Assembly: GCF_900103615.1 (NCBI RefSeq)
Contig: NZ_FNGW01000002.1
Coordinates: forward strand, 124,001-188,000
Length of the DNA: 64,000 bases
Direction: 5' to 3'
From: Romboutsia lituseburensis DSM 797
GTDB taxonomy: Bacteria; Bacillota; Clostridia; Peptostreptococcales; Peptostreptococcaceae
Shown: piece after piece, positions 34,176 to 43,037 of the stretch
Layout: each line of letters opens with the position of its first letter
How positions within the stretch are numbered: the stretch's first letter is position 1
Made by a program: the position numbers and the translations under genes
The notes under the pieces: model-generated
Database searches by the model: none
What the model saw: only the letters and a program-made list of their open reading frames with translations
What the model was told of the DNA's origin: nothing

Positions 34176-36728
34176 TTATTTAGATATTAGTATTAAAGCT
34201 TGAGCAATAATTATAGCAATTGAACTCTTTTTCTTATAAGCTATATATACACCATTCCAATCATCACAATATTTTTCTTTAAACTTTCTTAAACCTTGGA
34301 ATGAATATATTTTTTCTCCACAAGAATATACATATCCACCTAACTTTTCTATTTTTCTAGATTGTGTTGATTTTCCAACTTCAGCTAATGGTGCTAATCC
34401 CATATTAAACTTTAAATAACCTTCTTCTTTAGCCCATATGAATAAGTTTACAAACATAAAGTCCATTACACCATTACAAGTACTATTTGAAAATCTCATT
34501 AAATCTATTGATAAAGTTTCTTCATCGTACATAGGCATAAGATTTGCAAATCCCTTAATTTCACCTTCTTTATTTTTAACAACAGCAATTGGCTCTCTGC
34601 TTAAATAATCAACTTTAAAAGACCCTATTGAGAATCCTTTTTCTTTTCTATTACCTAGCCATTCATCTGATACTGATTTTAAACTATTTAAAAATTCATC
34701 CGTAAAAGGTGGCTTCACTATTTCAAATGTATATTCTTGTTTTGTAACTCTAGATATAGCATTTCTTACACTTTTCATTTTTCGTCCTTCTAAAGTGAAT
34801 TCCTGCAGATCTACACTAGCTTCTTCACCCAATTTCATAAAATCATAACCTATTTCATGTAACTGTGGTATTAAACTTTGCTCAACTGAACAAAATACAG
34901 GTGTATATCCATATTTGTCTGCTAATTCACTAAATTCTTGTACTACATCTAATATTTTATCAGGATTTCCAACAGGGCTTCCTAATATAAATATTTTATC
35001 TAAACAAATTTGATACTGCATAATAACATCTTTATCTTCATTTAAATAAATAAATTTATCATCTAAATAAATGTAGTGTATCATATTTGATCCTTGGTAT
35101 TTTTCTAGTATATTTTTTAAATCACCTTCACACTGTTTTAATGTAAGCTTAGGGAAATTTTCTGATTTACTACCTAAGTACATTATAGCTATATATGCAA
35201 CAGCCATAGTAAATCCTATCATACTATAAATAAATATATTATGGCTATATGGACTGTACAGCCAATATGTATTTGTACGAAGAACATACATATACATTAT
35301 TTCAAATACCCCTAACACTAAAATGTCTCTTAAAAACTTTTCCCATTTCATTACAAAGCCTTCTCTATAAAACTGTGGCTTACTTAAGCAAAGTATTGCC
35401 GCTATAGAAATAACATATATAACTGCTAGATAGCCTACATGATTCATTATCGCTATTACTCCAAACATTAGAACAAGTACAGTTGTTATATTATATATTT
35501 TTTTTGATTTATACATTATAAGTCTAGAAGTAGCAATTAATCCAAAGCCTAATATTATTGCTATTTGATCAAAATATAATGAATCTAATCTATTCATCAT
35601 TAATAAATATGATGTTTCTCTTATTATTTTTATGTTATCATTCAAATTCGGAATAAGCCCATTTATAAGTAAGCTTGCACCTGAGAAAAATACAAGACCT
35701 ACTAATATTAAGTATGATACTTTTGATACCGCATTGGTTGCTATTATTCTTACTTTATTATCCATTTTTAAATAAATTTCATTGGCATACAATATAGCCC
35801 CTATAGAAAGAGGTAACAAGTAGTATGAAACTCTATATAAAAATATAGCTAATAATATTTTTTCACCTTCTACACCTAGAGCTTGCAATCCTAACATAAA
35901 GCTTAAGTCAAAAGATCCAATACCTCCTGGTGACATACTTACAATAGCAACAACAATTGATATTACGAAAATAGGGAAAAACTCTGCTATAGATATTTTT
36001 ATTCCTAATATAACTAATATACTATATATTAATATTATAGTTGTTAACCACTCTGATGCTGATATCAATATTATTTTTATAGCATCTTTAGCATCTGTTT
36101 TTTCTTCTAAATTTCCTGTTAAATATTTATATGCAAGGTATGCAATTAAAGCTGGTAAGTATATGCTTATAAGTATAATCCCTATTACTTTTGGATTATT
36201 AAGTTGTATTGTTTTAGTATTCATCATCATATATACTAAACAAACCATTGAGAAGCCACTTAAATTTAAAGCAATTATTTTAGAAATTTCTTTTATTAAT
36301 AATTTTTTGTCTTTTACATAATCATTATAAAAATGAGTTTTTAATGCTAATGCTGTACTACCACCAAATCCTGCTATACTAGCTACTGAGCTAGCTATCC
36401 AAGAAAACTTATATAACTTTTTATTATCTAGTTCTATATTAACTCTCTTTTTTAATACAAAATCATAAAAACTAAGCGGGATATATGAAATAATACCTAA
36501 GAACGCTATGCAAATTATATTTAACAGAGATAGTTCTTTTGTATACCTTTCAAACTTGCTTATGTCAAAAGAACTTATTATACCTAAAAATTCTTTTAAA
36601 ACTATTATTAAAATACCTATCATTAATATTATTTTTAATATACTTTTTATCTTATCTTTATTTAAGTTGTTTTTACTATTTTTAATATCTAATATTTTAG
36701 ACTGACTATCTTCCATGCCTAAATTCAT
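34176..36728 (-). CDS. mprF: MprF-type phosphatidylglycerol lysyltransferase/flippase
   Basis: The 850-residue membrane protein has an N-terminal flippase part with about 14 helices. It contains the family segment MSPGGIGSFDLSFMLGL. The C-terminal cytosolic DUF2156 aminoacyl-transfer domain (about 525-830) has FSIGSFKVDYL and MGLAPLAEVG. The enzyme moves an amino acid from aminoacyl-tRNA to phosphatidylglycerol and flips the product, lowering surface charge and giving resistance to cationic peptides and antibiotics. The start follows GGAGG. It has its own promoter and terminator downstream of a two-component system. Confidence 0.93.
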   Translation of the reverse strand: MNLGMEDSQSKILDIKNSKNNLNKDKIKSILKIILMIGILIIVLKEFLGIISSFDISKFERYTKELSLLNIICIAFLGIISYIPLSFYDFVLKKRVNIELDNKKLYKFSWIASSVASIAGFGGSTALALKTHFYNDYVKDKKLLIKEISKIIALNLSGFSMVCLVYMMMNTKTIQLNNPKVIGIILISIYLPALIAYLAYKYLTGNLEEKTDAKDAIKIILISASEWLTTIILIYSILVILGIKISIAEFFPIFVISIVVAIVSMSPGGIGSFDLSFMLGLQALGVEGEKILLAIFLYRVSYYLLPLSIGAILYANEIYLKMDNKVRIIATNAVSKVSYLILVGLVFFSGASLLINGLIPNLNDNIKIIRETSYLLMMNRLDSLYFDQIAIILGFGLIATSRLIMYKSKKIYNITTVLVLMFGVIAIMNHVGYLAVIYVISIAAILCLSKPQFYREGFVMKWEKFLRDILVLGVFEIMYMYVLRTNTYWLYSPYSHNIFIYSMIGFTMAVAYIAIMYLGSKSENFPKLTLKQCEGDLKNILEKYQGSNMIHYIYLDDKFIYLNEDKDVIMQYQICLDKIFILGSPVGNPDKILDVVQEFSELADKYGYTPVFCSVEQSLIPQLHEIGYDFMKLGEEASVDLQEFTLEGRKMKSVRNAISRVTKQEYTFEIVKPPFTDEFLNSLKSVSDEWLGNRKEKGFSIGSFKVDYLSREPIAVVKNKEGEIKGFANLMPMYDEETLSIDLMRFSNSTCNGVMDFMFVNLFIWAKEEGYLKFNMGLAPLAEVGKSTQSRKIEKLGGYVYSCGEKIYSFQGLRKFKEKYCDDWNGVYIAYKKKSSIAIIIAQALILISK

Positions 36729-36763
36729 AACTTAAATACCTCCTAACCTCTTGATATCTATAT

Positions 36764-36792
36764 ATTATAATATCATTTTAGTCTAAAGTTTA
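36764..36792 (-). promoter_or_regulatory. mprF promoter
   Basis: On the minus strand consensus TATAAT (36764-36769) is preceded at 17 bases by a poor -35 (TAAACT), with direct repeats immediately upstream. This is the layout of an activator-dependent promoter. Confidence 0.6.
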
Positions 36793-36823
36793 CCTTACAT
36801 TAACCTTACAATTTAGTAAGGTT
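36792..36823 (-). promoter_or_regulatory. direct repeats, probable response-regulator site for mprF
   Basis: TGTAAGGT occurs at 36803-36810 and 36792-36799 on the minus strand, exactly 11 bases apart (one DNA turn). A third copy (GTAAGGTT) lies in inverse orientation at 36816-36823. Tandem 11-base repeats next to a weak -35 are typical OmpR-family binding sites. Confidence 0.6.
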
Positions 36824-36830
36824 GTAAAAA

Positions 36831-36870
36831 ATAAAAAACAAGATGGTAGATATGAAAAATCTACCATCTT
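36831..36870 (-). terminator. terminator of the two-component operon
   Basis: AAGATGGTAGAT pairs with ATCTACCATCTT, followed on the minus strand by GTTTTTTATTTTTT. It separates the kinase gene from mprF. Confidence 0.85.
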
Positions 36871-36874
36871 ACTT

Positions 36875-38500
36875 TTACTTTTTAGGAATTCTAATTTCAA
36901 AAATAGTCTTAAATTCTGAATTTAAATCTGATATAAGCTTTATGTTTCCATTGTGTTTTTCAACTATCTTTTTCGTTATAGCTAGTCCAAGACCCGAACC
37001 TTGCTTTGTATTTCTAGAATCATCTCCTACTACAAATGCATCAAATATACTATTTATTATATCTTCGGGTATACCAATACCATCATCCCCAATAGTTATT
37101 TTATAATCATTAAGCTCTTCCTCTAAAATAATACATATAGTGGTTCCTTCTTTATTATGTTTTATGCTATTTGATATAATATTTTCAAATGCTCTTTTTA
37201 ATTGTACCTCATCAAAGTAACATAAAAGTTTATGCTCAGGTATTTCTACCTCCATATTAAAATTAATATCATAAATATATTCATATTTATGAGCTACATA
37301 AGCTCTTATAAATTCACTTAAATCTTTTTGTTCTAAATTAAGTTTAAAATCTATATGTTCTAACTTACTATATTCATGAAATACATTTATAAGTTCAGTT
37401 AAATTATTCGATTTTTCATATATTATTTTCAGATATTTTTCTTGGTCATCCTTAGATATTATTCCATCTGATAATGCTTTTGCATATCCTTGAATAATTG
37501 TTATAGGTGTTTTTAAATCATGAGATATATCTGCAAGCATTTTTTGTTTCTCTGACTGTAAATGTTCATTTTCTTCTTTGCTTTTATTTAACTTTTGTGA
37601 CATAGCATTGAAATTCTCGCAGATTTGCATAAATTCATGTGATCCTTTATATTCAATACTTTCATAAGTTCCACCCTCTGATAATGAAATCATAGCTTTA
37701 TTTAATTTTTCAAGAGGTTTTTTTACCTTCCAATTTAGCCACATAACAAATAAAGCAGTAGAAATTGTATATATTATTAAAAATATAACAAAAGTTATCA
37801 TTAAACTTTTATCTAATATAGTAGCTATTTTATCTTCACTTAATTTACTAATTTTTAAAATCATTGTATATTTATTTTTATCTTTATCTTCAAACTGATA
37901 TTTACTTATATAATATTTTTTTGATATATTGCCAGTTAAATAATCAAACTCTTTTTTTGTATAAGAAGTTTTGTTACTCTCTAGATTACCACCACTATAC
38001 ACAACATTTAAATTTTCATCTAATATTTCAAACCAACCTTCATTACTATCATAGTTCTTATCTAAATCATCTGTGTATTTATTTTTAGATATTATTGTAA
38101 ATTTTTTGTTATTTTTATCCTTATAGGTTTTTAAGTGTATTGATGATTCATACTCATCATATTCAGGTATATATTTAAGTTCATTATTTGTATATGATGC
38201 TATTTGTTCTTTCTTTTTATTGCTCTTATATATTACTTTATTATTTTTATCTAAAATTTGAATAGACCCATTTTTACCTACTAAGTCTTTTATATTTAAT
38301 TCAGTATAATTCCCTTTTTTAAGTATGTCTAATTGATTTTTAGGGTGCCCATATGGAAATCCTAAAAACTTATCTGTTATAAGTATACCTATGAAAAACA
38401 TTGCACAAACTATAATTGCATTTGTTATTGTAAAAAGAACATAGTTTTTTATCAGGAGATTAAAGAAGCTTTTTTTCTTAATTTTCTTTAATTTTTTCAA
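36875..38500 (-). CDS. sensor histidine kinase
   Basis: A lysine-rich N terminus precedes a first membrane helix (about 14-35). A roughly 190-residue external sensor region follows, with two similar lysine- and tyrosine-rich halves, and then a second helix (about 225-250). After that come a HAMP linker, HisKA with DISHDLKTPI carrying the phosphoaccepting histidine, and an ATPase domain with NSIKHNKEG and GDDGIGIPED plus GSGLGL. The start is TTG at 38500, overlapping the response regulator gene by 23 bases. A role in sensing envelope stress or cationic peptides is inferred from neighbouring mprF. Confidence 0.92.
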   Translation of the reverse strand: MKKLKKIKKKSFFNLLIKNYVLFTITNAIIVCAMFFIGILITDKFLGFPYGHPKNQLDILKKGNYTELNIKDLVGKNGSIQILDKNNKVIYKSNKKKEQIASYTNNELKYIPEYDEYESSIHLKTYKDKNNKKFTIISKNKYTDDLDKNYDSNEGWFEILDENLNVVYSGGNLESNKTSYTKKEFDYLTGNISKKYYISKYQFEDKDKNKYTMILKISKLSEDKIATILDKSLMITFVIFLIIYTISTALFVMWLNWKVKKPLEKLNKAMISLSEGGTYESIEYKGSHEFMQICENFNAMSQKLNKSKEENEHLQSEKQKMLADISHDLKTPITIIQGYAKALSDGIISKDDQEKYLKIIYEKSNNLTELINVFHEYSKLEHIDFKLNLEQKDLSEFIRAYVAHKYEYIYDINFNMEVEIPEHKLLCYFDEVQLKRAFENIISNSIKHNKEGTTICIILEEELNDYKITIGDDGIGIPEDIINSIFDAFVVGDDSRNTKQGSGLGLAITKKIVEKHNGNIKLISDLNSEFKTIFEIRIPKK

Positions 38501-39197
38501 TTTTATATCCTACTCCTCTTATAGTTTTTATATATGTTGGATTTTTAGGGTCATTTTCTATCTTTTCTCTAAGCCTAGAAATATGGACCATTATACTATT
38601 TTCATCTATCATAGAATAATCTCCTTTTATTATTTCTCCTATCTGAACTTTTGTATATACTCTTCCAGGTGATTTCATAAATGTAGTAAGTATTTTATAC
38701 TCACTAGGCGTTAATATTATTTCCTCATCGTTTTTGCTAATTACAAAAGTTTCTAAGTTTACTTTTATATCTCCTACTTTTATAACGCTTTCTTTTCTTT
38801 CTTTTTCATTATTTGTCATATCATTATTTAAACTATAGCATCTTCTTAACAATGATTTAACTCTTGCAATTACTTCTAATGGATTAAATGGCTTTGCTAT
38901 ATAATCATCTGCACCTAAATCAAGCCCTAAGATCTTATCACTATCTAAATTTTTAGCAGATAAAATAAGAATCGGCATATTACTAACTTCTCTTATATTT
39001 TTTGTTACTTCATATCCATTTAGCTTTGGCATCATTATATCTAATACTGCTAAATCTATTTTATTTTTTGTTATTATATTTAATGCTTCCTGACCATCAT
39101 TAGCAGCTAATACTTCATATCCTTCATTTTCAAGATAAAGCTTTAAAATATCTACAATATCATTGTCATCTTCTGCTATTAATACTTTATACTTCAT
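38478..39197 (-). CDS. OmpR-family response regulator
   Basis: The receiver domain has acidic EDD at residues 9-11, the phosphoacceptor aspartate in VLDIMMPK, LSAKN and the lysine in YIAKPF. The winged-helix DNA-binding domain ends in IKTIRGVGYKI. At 239 residues it is typical. It is the first gene of the operon with the kinase. Direct repeats near its own promoter and near mprF suggest autoregulation and mprF control. Confidence 0.95.
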   Translation of the reverse strand: MKYKVLIAEDDNDIVDILKLYLENEGYEVLAANDGQEALNIITKNKIDLAVLDIMMPKLNGYEVTKNIREVSNMPILILSAKNLDSDKILGLDLGADDYIAKPFNPLEVIARVKSLLRRCYSLNNDMTNNEKERKESVIKVGDIKVNLETFVISKNDEEIILTPSEYKILTTFMKSPGRVYTKVQIGEIIKGDYSMIDENSIMVHISRLREKIENDPKNPTYIKTIRGVGYKIEKIKEN

Positions 39198-39277
39198 TTA
39201 AAACCCTCCATGCTACATTTATATCATTTATTTATATATTTATTAACTATTTCATTTATAATGTTTAATACTTCTAT

Positions 39278-39306
39278 ATTATAATATAATTCTAACTTTT
39301 TTCTTA
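39278..39306 (-). promoter_or_regulatory. promoter of the two-component operon
   Basis: TATAAT (39278-39283) and a weak -35 TAAGAA (39301-39306) are separated by 17 bases on the minus strand. Confidence 0.55.
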
Positions 39307-39337
39307 AGATATACTTAAGTTTTCTTAAGTATATCTT
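39303..39337 (-). promoter_or_regulatory. CTTAAG triple repeat / 14-base inverted repeat
   Basis: CTTAAG occurs at 39303, 39314 and 39324 (steps of 11 and 10 bases). AAGATATACTTAAG (39306-39319) and CTTAAGTATATCTT (39324-39337) also form a perfect inverted repeat. The block overlaps and precedes the -35 box, suggesting autoregulation by the response regulator. Confidence 0.5.
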
Positions 39338-39345
39338 ATATTTAT

Positions 39346-39388
39346 AAAAATAAGGAGTAAATTTAACTTAAATTTACTCCTTATTTTT
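39346..39388 (-). terminator. terminator of the MupG-like gene
   Basis: AAAAATAAGGAGTAAATTTA pairs with TAAATTTACTCCTTATTTTT around loop ACT, 20 bases after the stop codon. Confidence 0.85.
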
Positions 39389-39408
39389 ATCTTATTAACT
39401 TTTTTGAG

Positions 39409-40503
39409 TTATTTATATTGTTTAAATTTAAATTTTTGCCATGGTTTTATATAGTCTATTATAAAAATTTCTTCTTCTCTTATTCCTCCTACAACGTTTG
39501 ACTTACCACTATTTTTCATATCTTTCAGTACTATTTGTAATTCACCGGCATAATGACCATATTCACTACTTTCTATTACTATATCACCTTTTTTTAGTAT
39601 CTCAGGTGCATTAAATATTTTAAAGTCATGTCCACTATATTTAACTCTAGGCTGAGTAGACCTAATCATATATTCGCTTATATCTCCTCGGTTAAAATGT
39701 AATTCTTCAAATAGAATTTTTTTCTCCACTTCAGGAGTATTTTTATCTAGTATAACATCAAACTCTACTAAATCCTTTCTCATGGAACCAAGCGCTTCTA
39801 GTTCATTATCTGTTGGGTAGCAATTTGATATTATTATATCATCTATACAATCTAGTGCTATTATATGTTTTGCTTGTATATCTATAGGTAAGTTTCTGTG
39901 TATTTCAAGAGTTGGTAATCCATCAGTAACAGGCCATGGTCCAAATGTATTTTTATTTTGACTAGTGACAAATACTGCTGTTTTTAATCCATACTCATTA
40001 AACCTTTGTGTGCACTTTAAAAAGTGTTCTAATTTTAATCCACTATATTTATGAGGATAAAAATTATGACAACCTATTAAATTATTTTTTTTAGGCCTAT
40101 AGTCCATTATGGTATTCAAGTAATGTGTATCTTGACTCATATTTATCTCTATTTTTAAATCTTGTGGATTAAAAGTCATTAGTGATTCTTCATTGCCTGT
40201 ATATCCTAAGTCTAACCTTATTCCATCTGCGCCTGTTTCCTTAAAAAAAGATAAGTCTTTATAATCTATTCCTAACTCACTAAATACACAAGGTGCTACA
40301 TCCAATATTATTTCAAATCCTTTAGATTTAGCATATTCATTTATTCCTTTAAACTTTTTTATTATATTTGCCTTGCTTTCATGAACAGATAATAAACATG
40401 AAAATATTCTAGAAAATCCATTTTTATAGGCTCTATCTATATATTCATAAATTTCTTTTTCACTAGTTTTATCAGGATATATTGATATTCCTAATTTCCC
40501 CAT
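39409..40503 (-). CDS. mupG: MupG-like (DUF871) TIM-barrel glycosidase
   Basis: The N-terminal TIM barrel begins GKLGISIYPDKTS and contains GIRLDLGY and GCHNFYPH, followed by a small C-terminal cyclophilin-like domain (about 250-364). This family includes 6-phospho-N-acetylmuramidase MupG, which splits MurNAc-6-phosphate-GlcNAc during cell-wall recycling. The start at 40503 is preferred; the ATG two codons earlier touches the Shine-Dalgarno. No murQ or muropeptide PTS gene is adjacent, so the specific substrate remains tentative. Confidence 0.8.
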   Translation of the reverse strand: MGKLGISIYPDKTSEKEIYEYIDRAYKNGFSRIFSCLLSVHESKANIIKKFKGINEYAKSKGFEIILDVAPCVFSELGIDYKDLSFFKETGADGIRLDLGYTGNEESLMTFNPQDLKIEINMSQDTHYLNTIMDYRPKKNNLIGCHNFYPHKYSGLKLEHFLKCTQRFNEYGLKTAVFVTSQNKNTFGPWPVTDGLPTLEIHRNLPIDIQAKHIIALDCIDDIIISNCYPTDNELEALGSMRKDLVEFDVILDKNTPEVEKKILFEELHFNRGDISEYMIRSTQPRVKYSGHDFKIFNAPEILKKGDIVIESSEYGHYAGELQIVLKDMKNSGKSNVVGGIREEEIFIIDYIKPWQKFKFKQYK

Positions 40504-40715
40504 ATTCATCTCTCCTTTTTATGTATATATATAATCTTTTAAATGTATATACATTCTATATTTTATATTATACTACTACCTTACTAGTTTTTTCTAGTGT
40601 TAAATTTTGATTTTTAACCTTAATTTAACACTATTTGTCCAAAAACAAGTTCTTGATTTAACTTATTAGTGCATAATATTTATAAGATTTTAATTTTTTT
40701 TATTTGGAGGCTTTT

Positions 40716-41138
40716 ATGAATTATTATGATATTTATAAATTAGTGAAAAGTGAAGATTTAAATCATCACGGTACATTATTTGCAGGAAGAATGTCTGAAT
40801 GGTTTGTTGAGAGTTGTTTTATTACAACAGCGGTTGAATACAAACATCCTGAAAATTTAGTTTGTGTAAAAGTTCAAGAACTTAATTTTTATACCCCTAT
40901 AAGAAAAGGAGATATTATTCATATACAATCTAAAATTTGCTTACTTGGTAAAACTAGCTTAACTGTTTATGGGAAAGTAACTAGAAATAATGATGCAAAA
41001 GTTCTTGTTGATGGTTATCTAACATTTGTATGCATAGATGAAAATGGATGTAAAATGAACCATAACTTAGTTATGAACCCTCCTACTTCAGAAGAAGATA
41101 TAAAGTTAGAAGCCAAAGCAAAGAGCTTTAAAAAATAG
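40716..41138 (+). CDS. acyl-CoA thioesterase, hotdog fold
   Basis: The 140-residue protein has the YciA/BFIT-type pattern: HHGTLFAGRMSEWFVESCFI with the hotdog helix, VCVKVQELNFYTPIRKGDII and a terminal strand VDGYLTFVCID. It hydrolyses acyl-CoA thioesters in the cytoplasm. The start is the ATG at 40716 behind TTGGAGG. It is a single gene upstream of the aspartate decarboxylase gene, separated by a 192-base gap containing a long inverted repeat. Confidence 0.87.
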   Translation: MNYYDIYKLVKSEDLNHHGTLFAGRMSEWFVESCFITTAVEYKHPENLVCVKVQELNFYTPIRKGDIIHIQSKICLLGKTSLTVYGKVTRNNDAKVLVDGYLTFVCIDENGCKMNHNLVMNPPTSEEDIKLEAKAKSFKK

Positions 41139-41216
41139 TACCATTATTTTACCTTTACATATCTAAATATTATATTTACAAAAGATTAAAGTTTAAATAT
41201 TTAATATAGTCTACTG

Positions 41217-41272
41217 TTTTAGAATATATTATGTAGAACACATTATTTTCAGTAACATAATATATTCTAAAA
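41217..41272 (+). repeat. 18-base perfect inverted repeat before the aspartate decarboxylase gene
   Basis: TTTTAGAATATATTATGT (41217-41234) and ACATAATATATTCTAAAA (41255-41272) enclose a 20-base loop. No T-run follows in either direction, so it does not look like a terminator. It lies 58 bases before the start codon and may be an operator or leader hairpin. Confidence 0.6.
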
Positions 41273-41330
41273 TACAAATAATACATACTATACAAATATT
41301 TTAACTAAAGTTACATTAAGGAGATATTTT

Positions 41331-42962
41331 ATGGAACCTATTAATATAAAACGTTTAGAGTTAGAAAATATTTATGGCAAAATTAGCCCATTTGAGTTTA
41401 AAAACAAACTTTTAGAACTAGCTACTCAGCCTAATAAAAAAAGTACTCGTACATTACTAGATGCAGGCAGAGGTAATCCTAACTGGATTGCACATATTCC
41501 TCGTGAGGCTTTTTTTACATTTGGTCATTTTGCTATAAATGAAAGTTTAGAGTCTTGGCATAAGGGACCATTATCTGGTATGCCTAGAAGAACAGGTATA
41601 TGCAATAGACTTTATAAATTTATAGAAGATAATCCAACTCTTCCTCAAATAGACTTTTTAAAACAAATTATTGATTACGGAATAAATAAACTAAACTTCG
41701 ATCCAGATAAATTTGTTCATGAATTAGCAGATGCTATAATAGGAGATAACTATCCATTTCCTGACAGAATGCTTGTACATATAGAGAAAATCGTTAAAGA
41801 ATATCTAATTCAAGAAATGAAATATGATGTAACTAACGGAGGAAACTTTAATGTATTTGCCGTTGAAGGTGCTACGGCTGCTATGTGTTATATTTTTGAC
41901 TCATTAATCGCTAATAATTTATTATTAAAAGGGGATAAAATAGCTATAATGACACCTATATTTACACCCTATTTAGAAATTCCGCATTTACCTAGATATG
42001 AATTTGATGTTGTTTATATTACAGCTGATGAAACAACTCCTGATGGTAAACATACTTGGCAATGTTCAGATAATGAGTTAGAAAAACTTTGTGATAATGA
42101 TATAAAAGCACTATTTGTTGTTAATCCAAGTAATCCTCCATCAGTTGCAATTTCCCCTAAATCAACTTCAAAGATAGTTGACATAGTTAAAAATCATAAT
42201 CCTAATTTAATGATTATATCAGATGATGTTTATGGAACTTTTGTACATGGATTTAAATCTTTAATGGCAGAACTACCATATAATACAATAGGCTCTTATT
42301 CTTACTCTAAATACTTTGGAGTAACAGGATGGAGACTTGGTACTTTAGCACTTCATGAAAATAATATTTTTGATAAGTTAATATCTGAGTTACCATACTC
42401 TATAAGAAAAAGAACCAATAGAAGATATGCTGATATGAATACTAATCCTGAGAAAGTTCCTTTCATAGATAGAATAGTTGCAGATAGTAGGCAAGTTGCT
42501 CTTAACCATACCGCAGGACTTTCTACACCTCAGCAAGTACAGATGGCATTCTTTTCTGCCTTTGCACTTATTGATAGGGATAATATATACAAAAATATAA
42601 CTATTGATATTTGTCATACAAGACGAAAATTGTTATTTGATAGCCTTGCATTAGAAATTCCTAACGATCCTAATGATGCTTGCTATTATACTCAGTTCGA
42701 CTTACTAGAATGGGCTACACGTCATCATGGGGAGGATTTTGCTAATTATTTAGAAATGAATTACAAACCTGTAGATCTTTTATTTGATTTAGCAGAAGAA
42801 TCTTCTATTGTTTTACTAAGTGGAGGCGGATTTGCAGGACCTAAATGGTCAATTAGGATTTCTCTTGCTAATCTTTATGATAAAGCTTATTCAGAAATAG
42901 GCATCGCACTAAAAAAAATATTAGATAAATACATCGAGAAATGGAAATCTAATTCTATATAA
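41331..42962 (+). CDS. asdA: bifunctional aspartate aminotransferase/aspartate 4-decarboxylase
   Basis: This large PLP enzyme converts L-aspartate to L-alanine and CO2. Signature regions are the N-terminal extension with LDAGRGNPNW, the GATAAMCYIF cofactor loop, VVNPSNPPS, SDDVYGTF, and the PLP-binding lysine in SYSKYFGVTGWRLG near residue 326. The length of 543 residues matches the AsdA family and is longer than ordinary aminotransferases. No AspT antiporter gene is adjacent, so proton-motive aspartate-alanine exchange would need a partner elsewhere. The start follows AAGGAG. Confidence 0.93.
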   Translation: MEPINIKRLELENIYGKISPFEFKNKLLELATQPNKKSTRTLLDAGRGNPNWIAHIPREAFFTFGHFAINESLESWHKGPLSGMPRRTGICNRLYKFIEDNPTLPQIDFLKQIIDYGINKLNFDPDKFVHELADAIIGDNYPFPDRMLVHIEKIVKEYLIQEMKYDVTNGGNFNVFAVEGATAAMCYIFDSLIANNLLLKGDKIAIMTPIFTPYLEIPHLPRYEFDVVYITADETTPDGKHTWQCSDNELEKLCDNDIKALFVVNPSNPPSVAISPKSTSKIVDIVKNHNPNLMIISDDVYGTFVHGFKSLMAELPYNTIGSYSYSKYFGVTGWRLGTLALHENNIFDKLISELPYSIRKRTNRRYADMNTNPEKVPFIDRIVADSRQVALNHTAGLSTPQQVQMAFFSAFALIDRDNIYKNITIDICHTRRKLLFDSLALEIPNDPNDACYYTQFDLLEWATRHHGEDFANYLEMNYKPVDLLFDLAEESSIVLLSGGGFAGPKWSIRISLANLYDKAYSEIGIALKKILDKYIEKWKSNSI

Positions 42963-42975
42963 TACGTTTTTATAT

Positions 42976-43020
42976 AAAAAGCACTAAAAGATTTATTTAA
43001 TAAATCTTTTAGTGCTTTTT
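42976..43020. terminator. bidirectional terminator
   Basis: AAAAAGCACTAAAAGATTTA and TAAATCTTTTAGTGCTTTTT form a perfect 20-base stem between two converging genes. Confidence 0.88.
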
Positions 43021-43037
43021 ATTTACTAGTCGTATTT

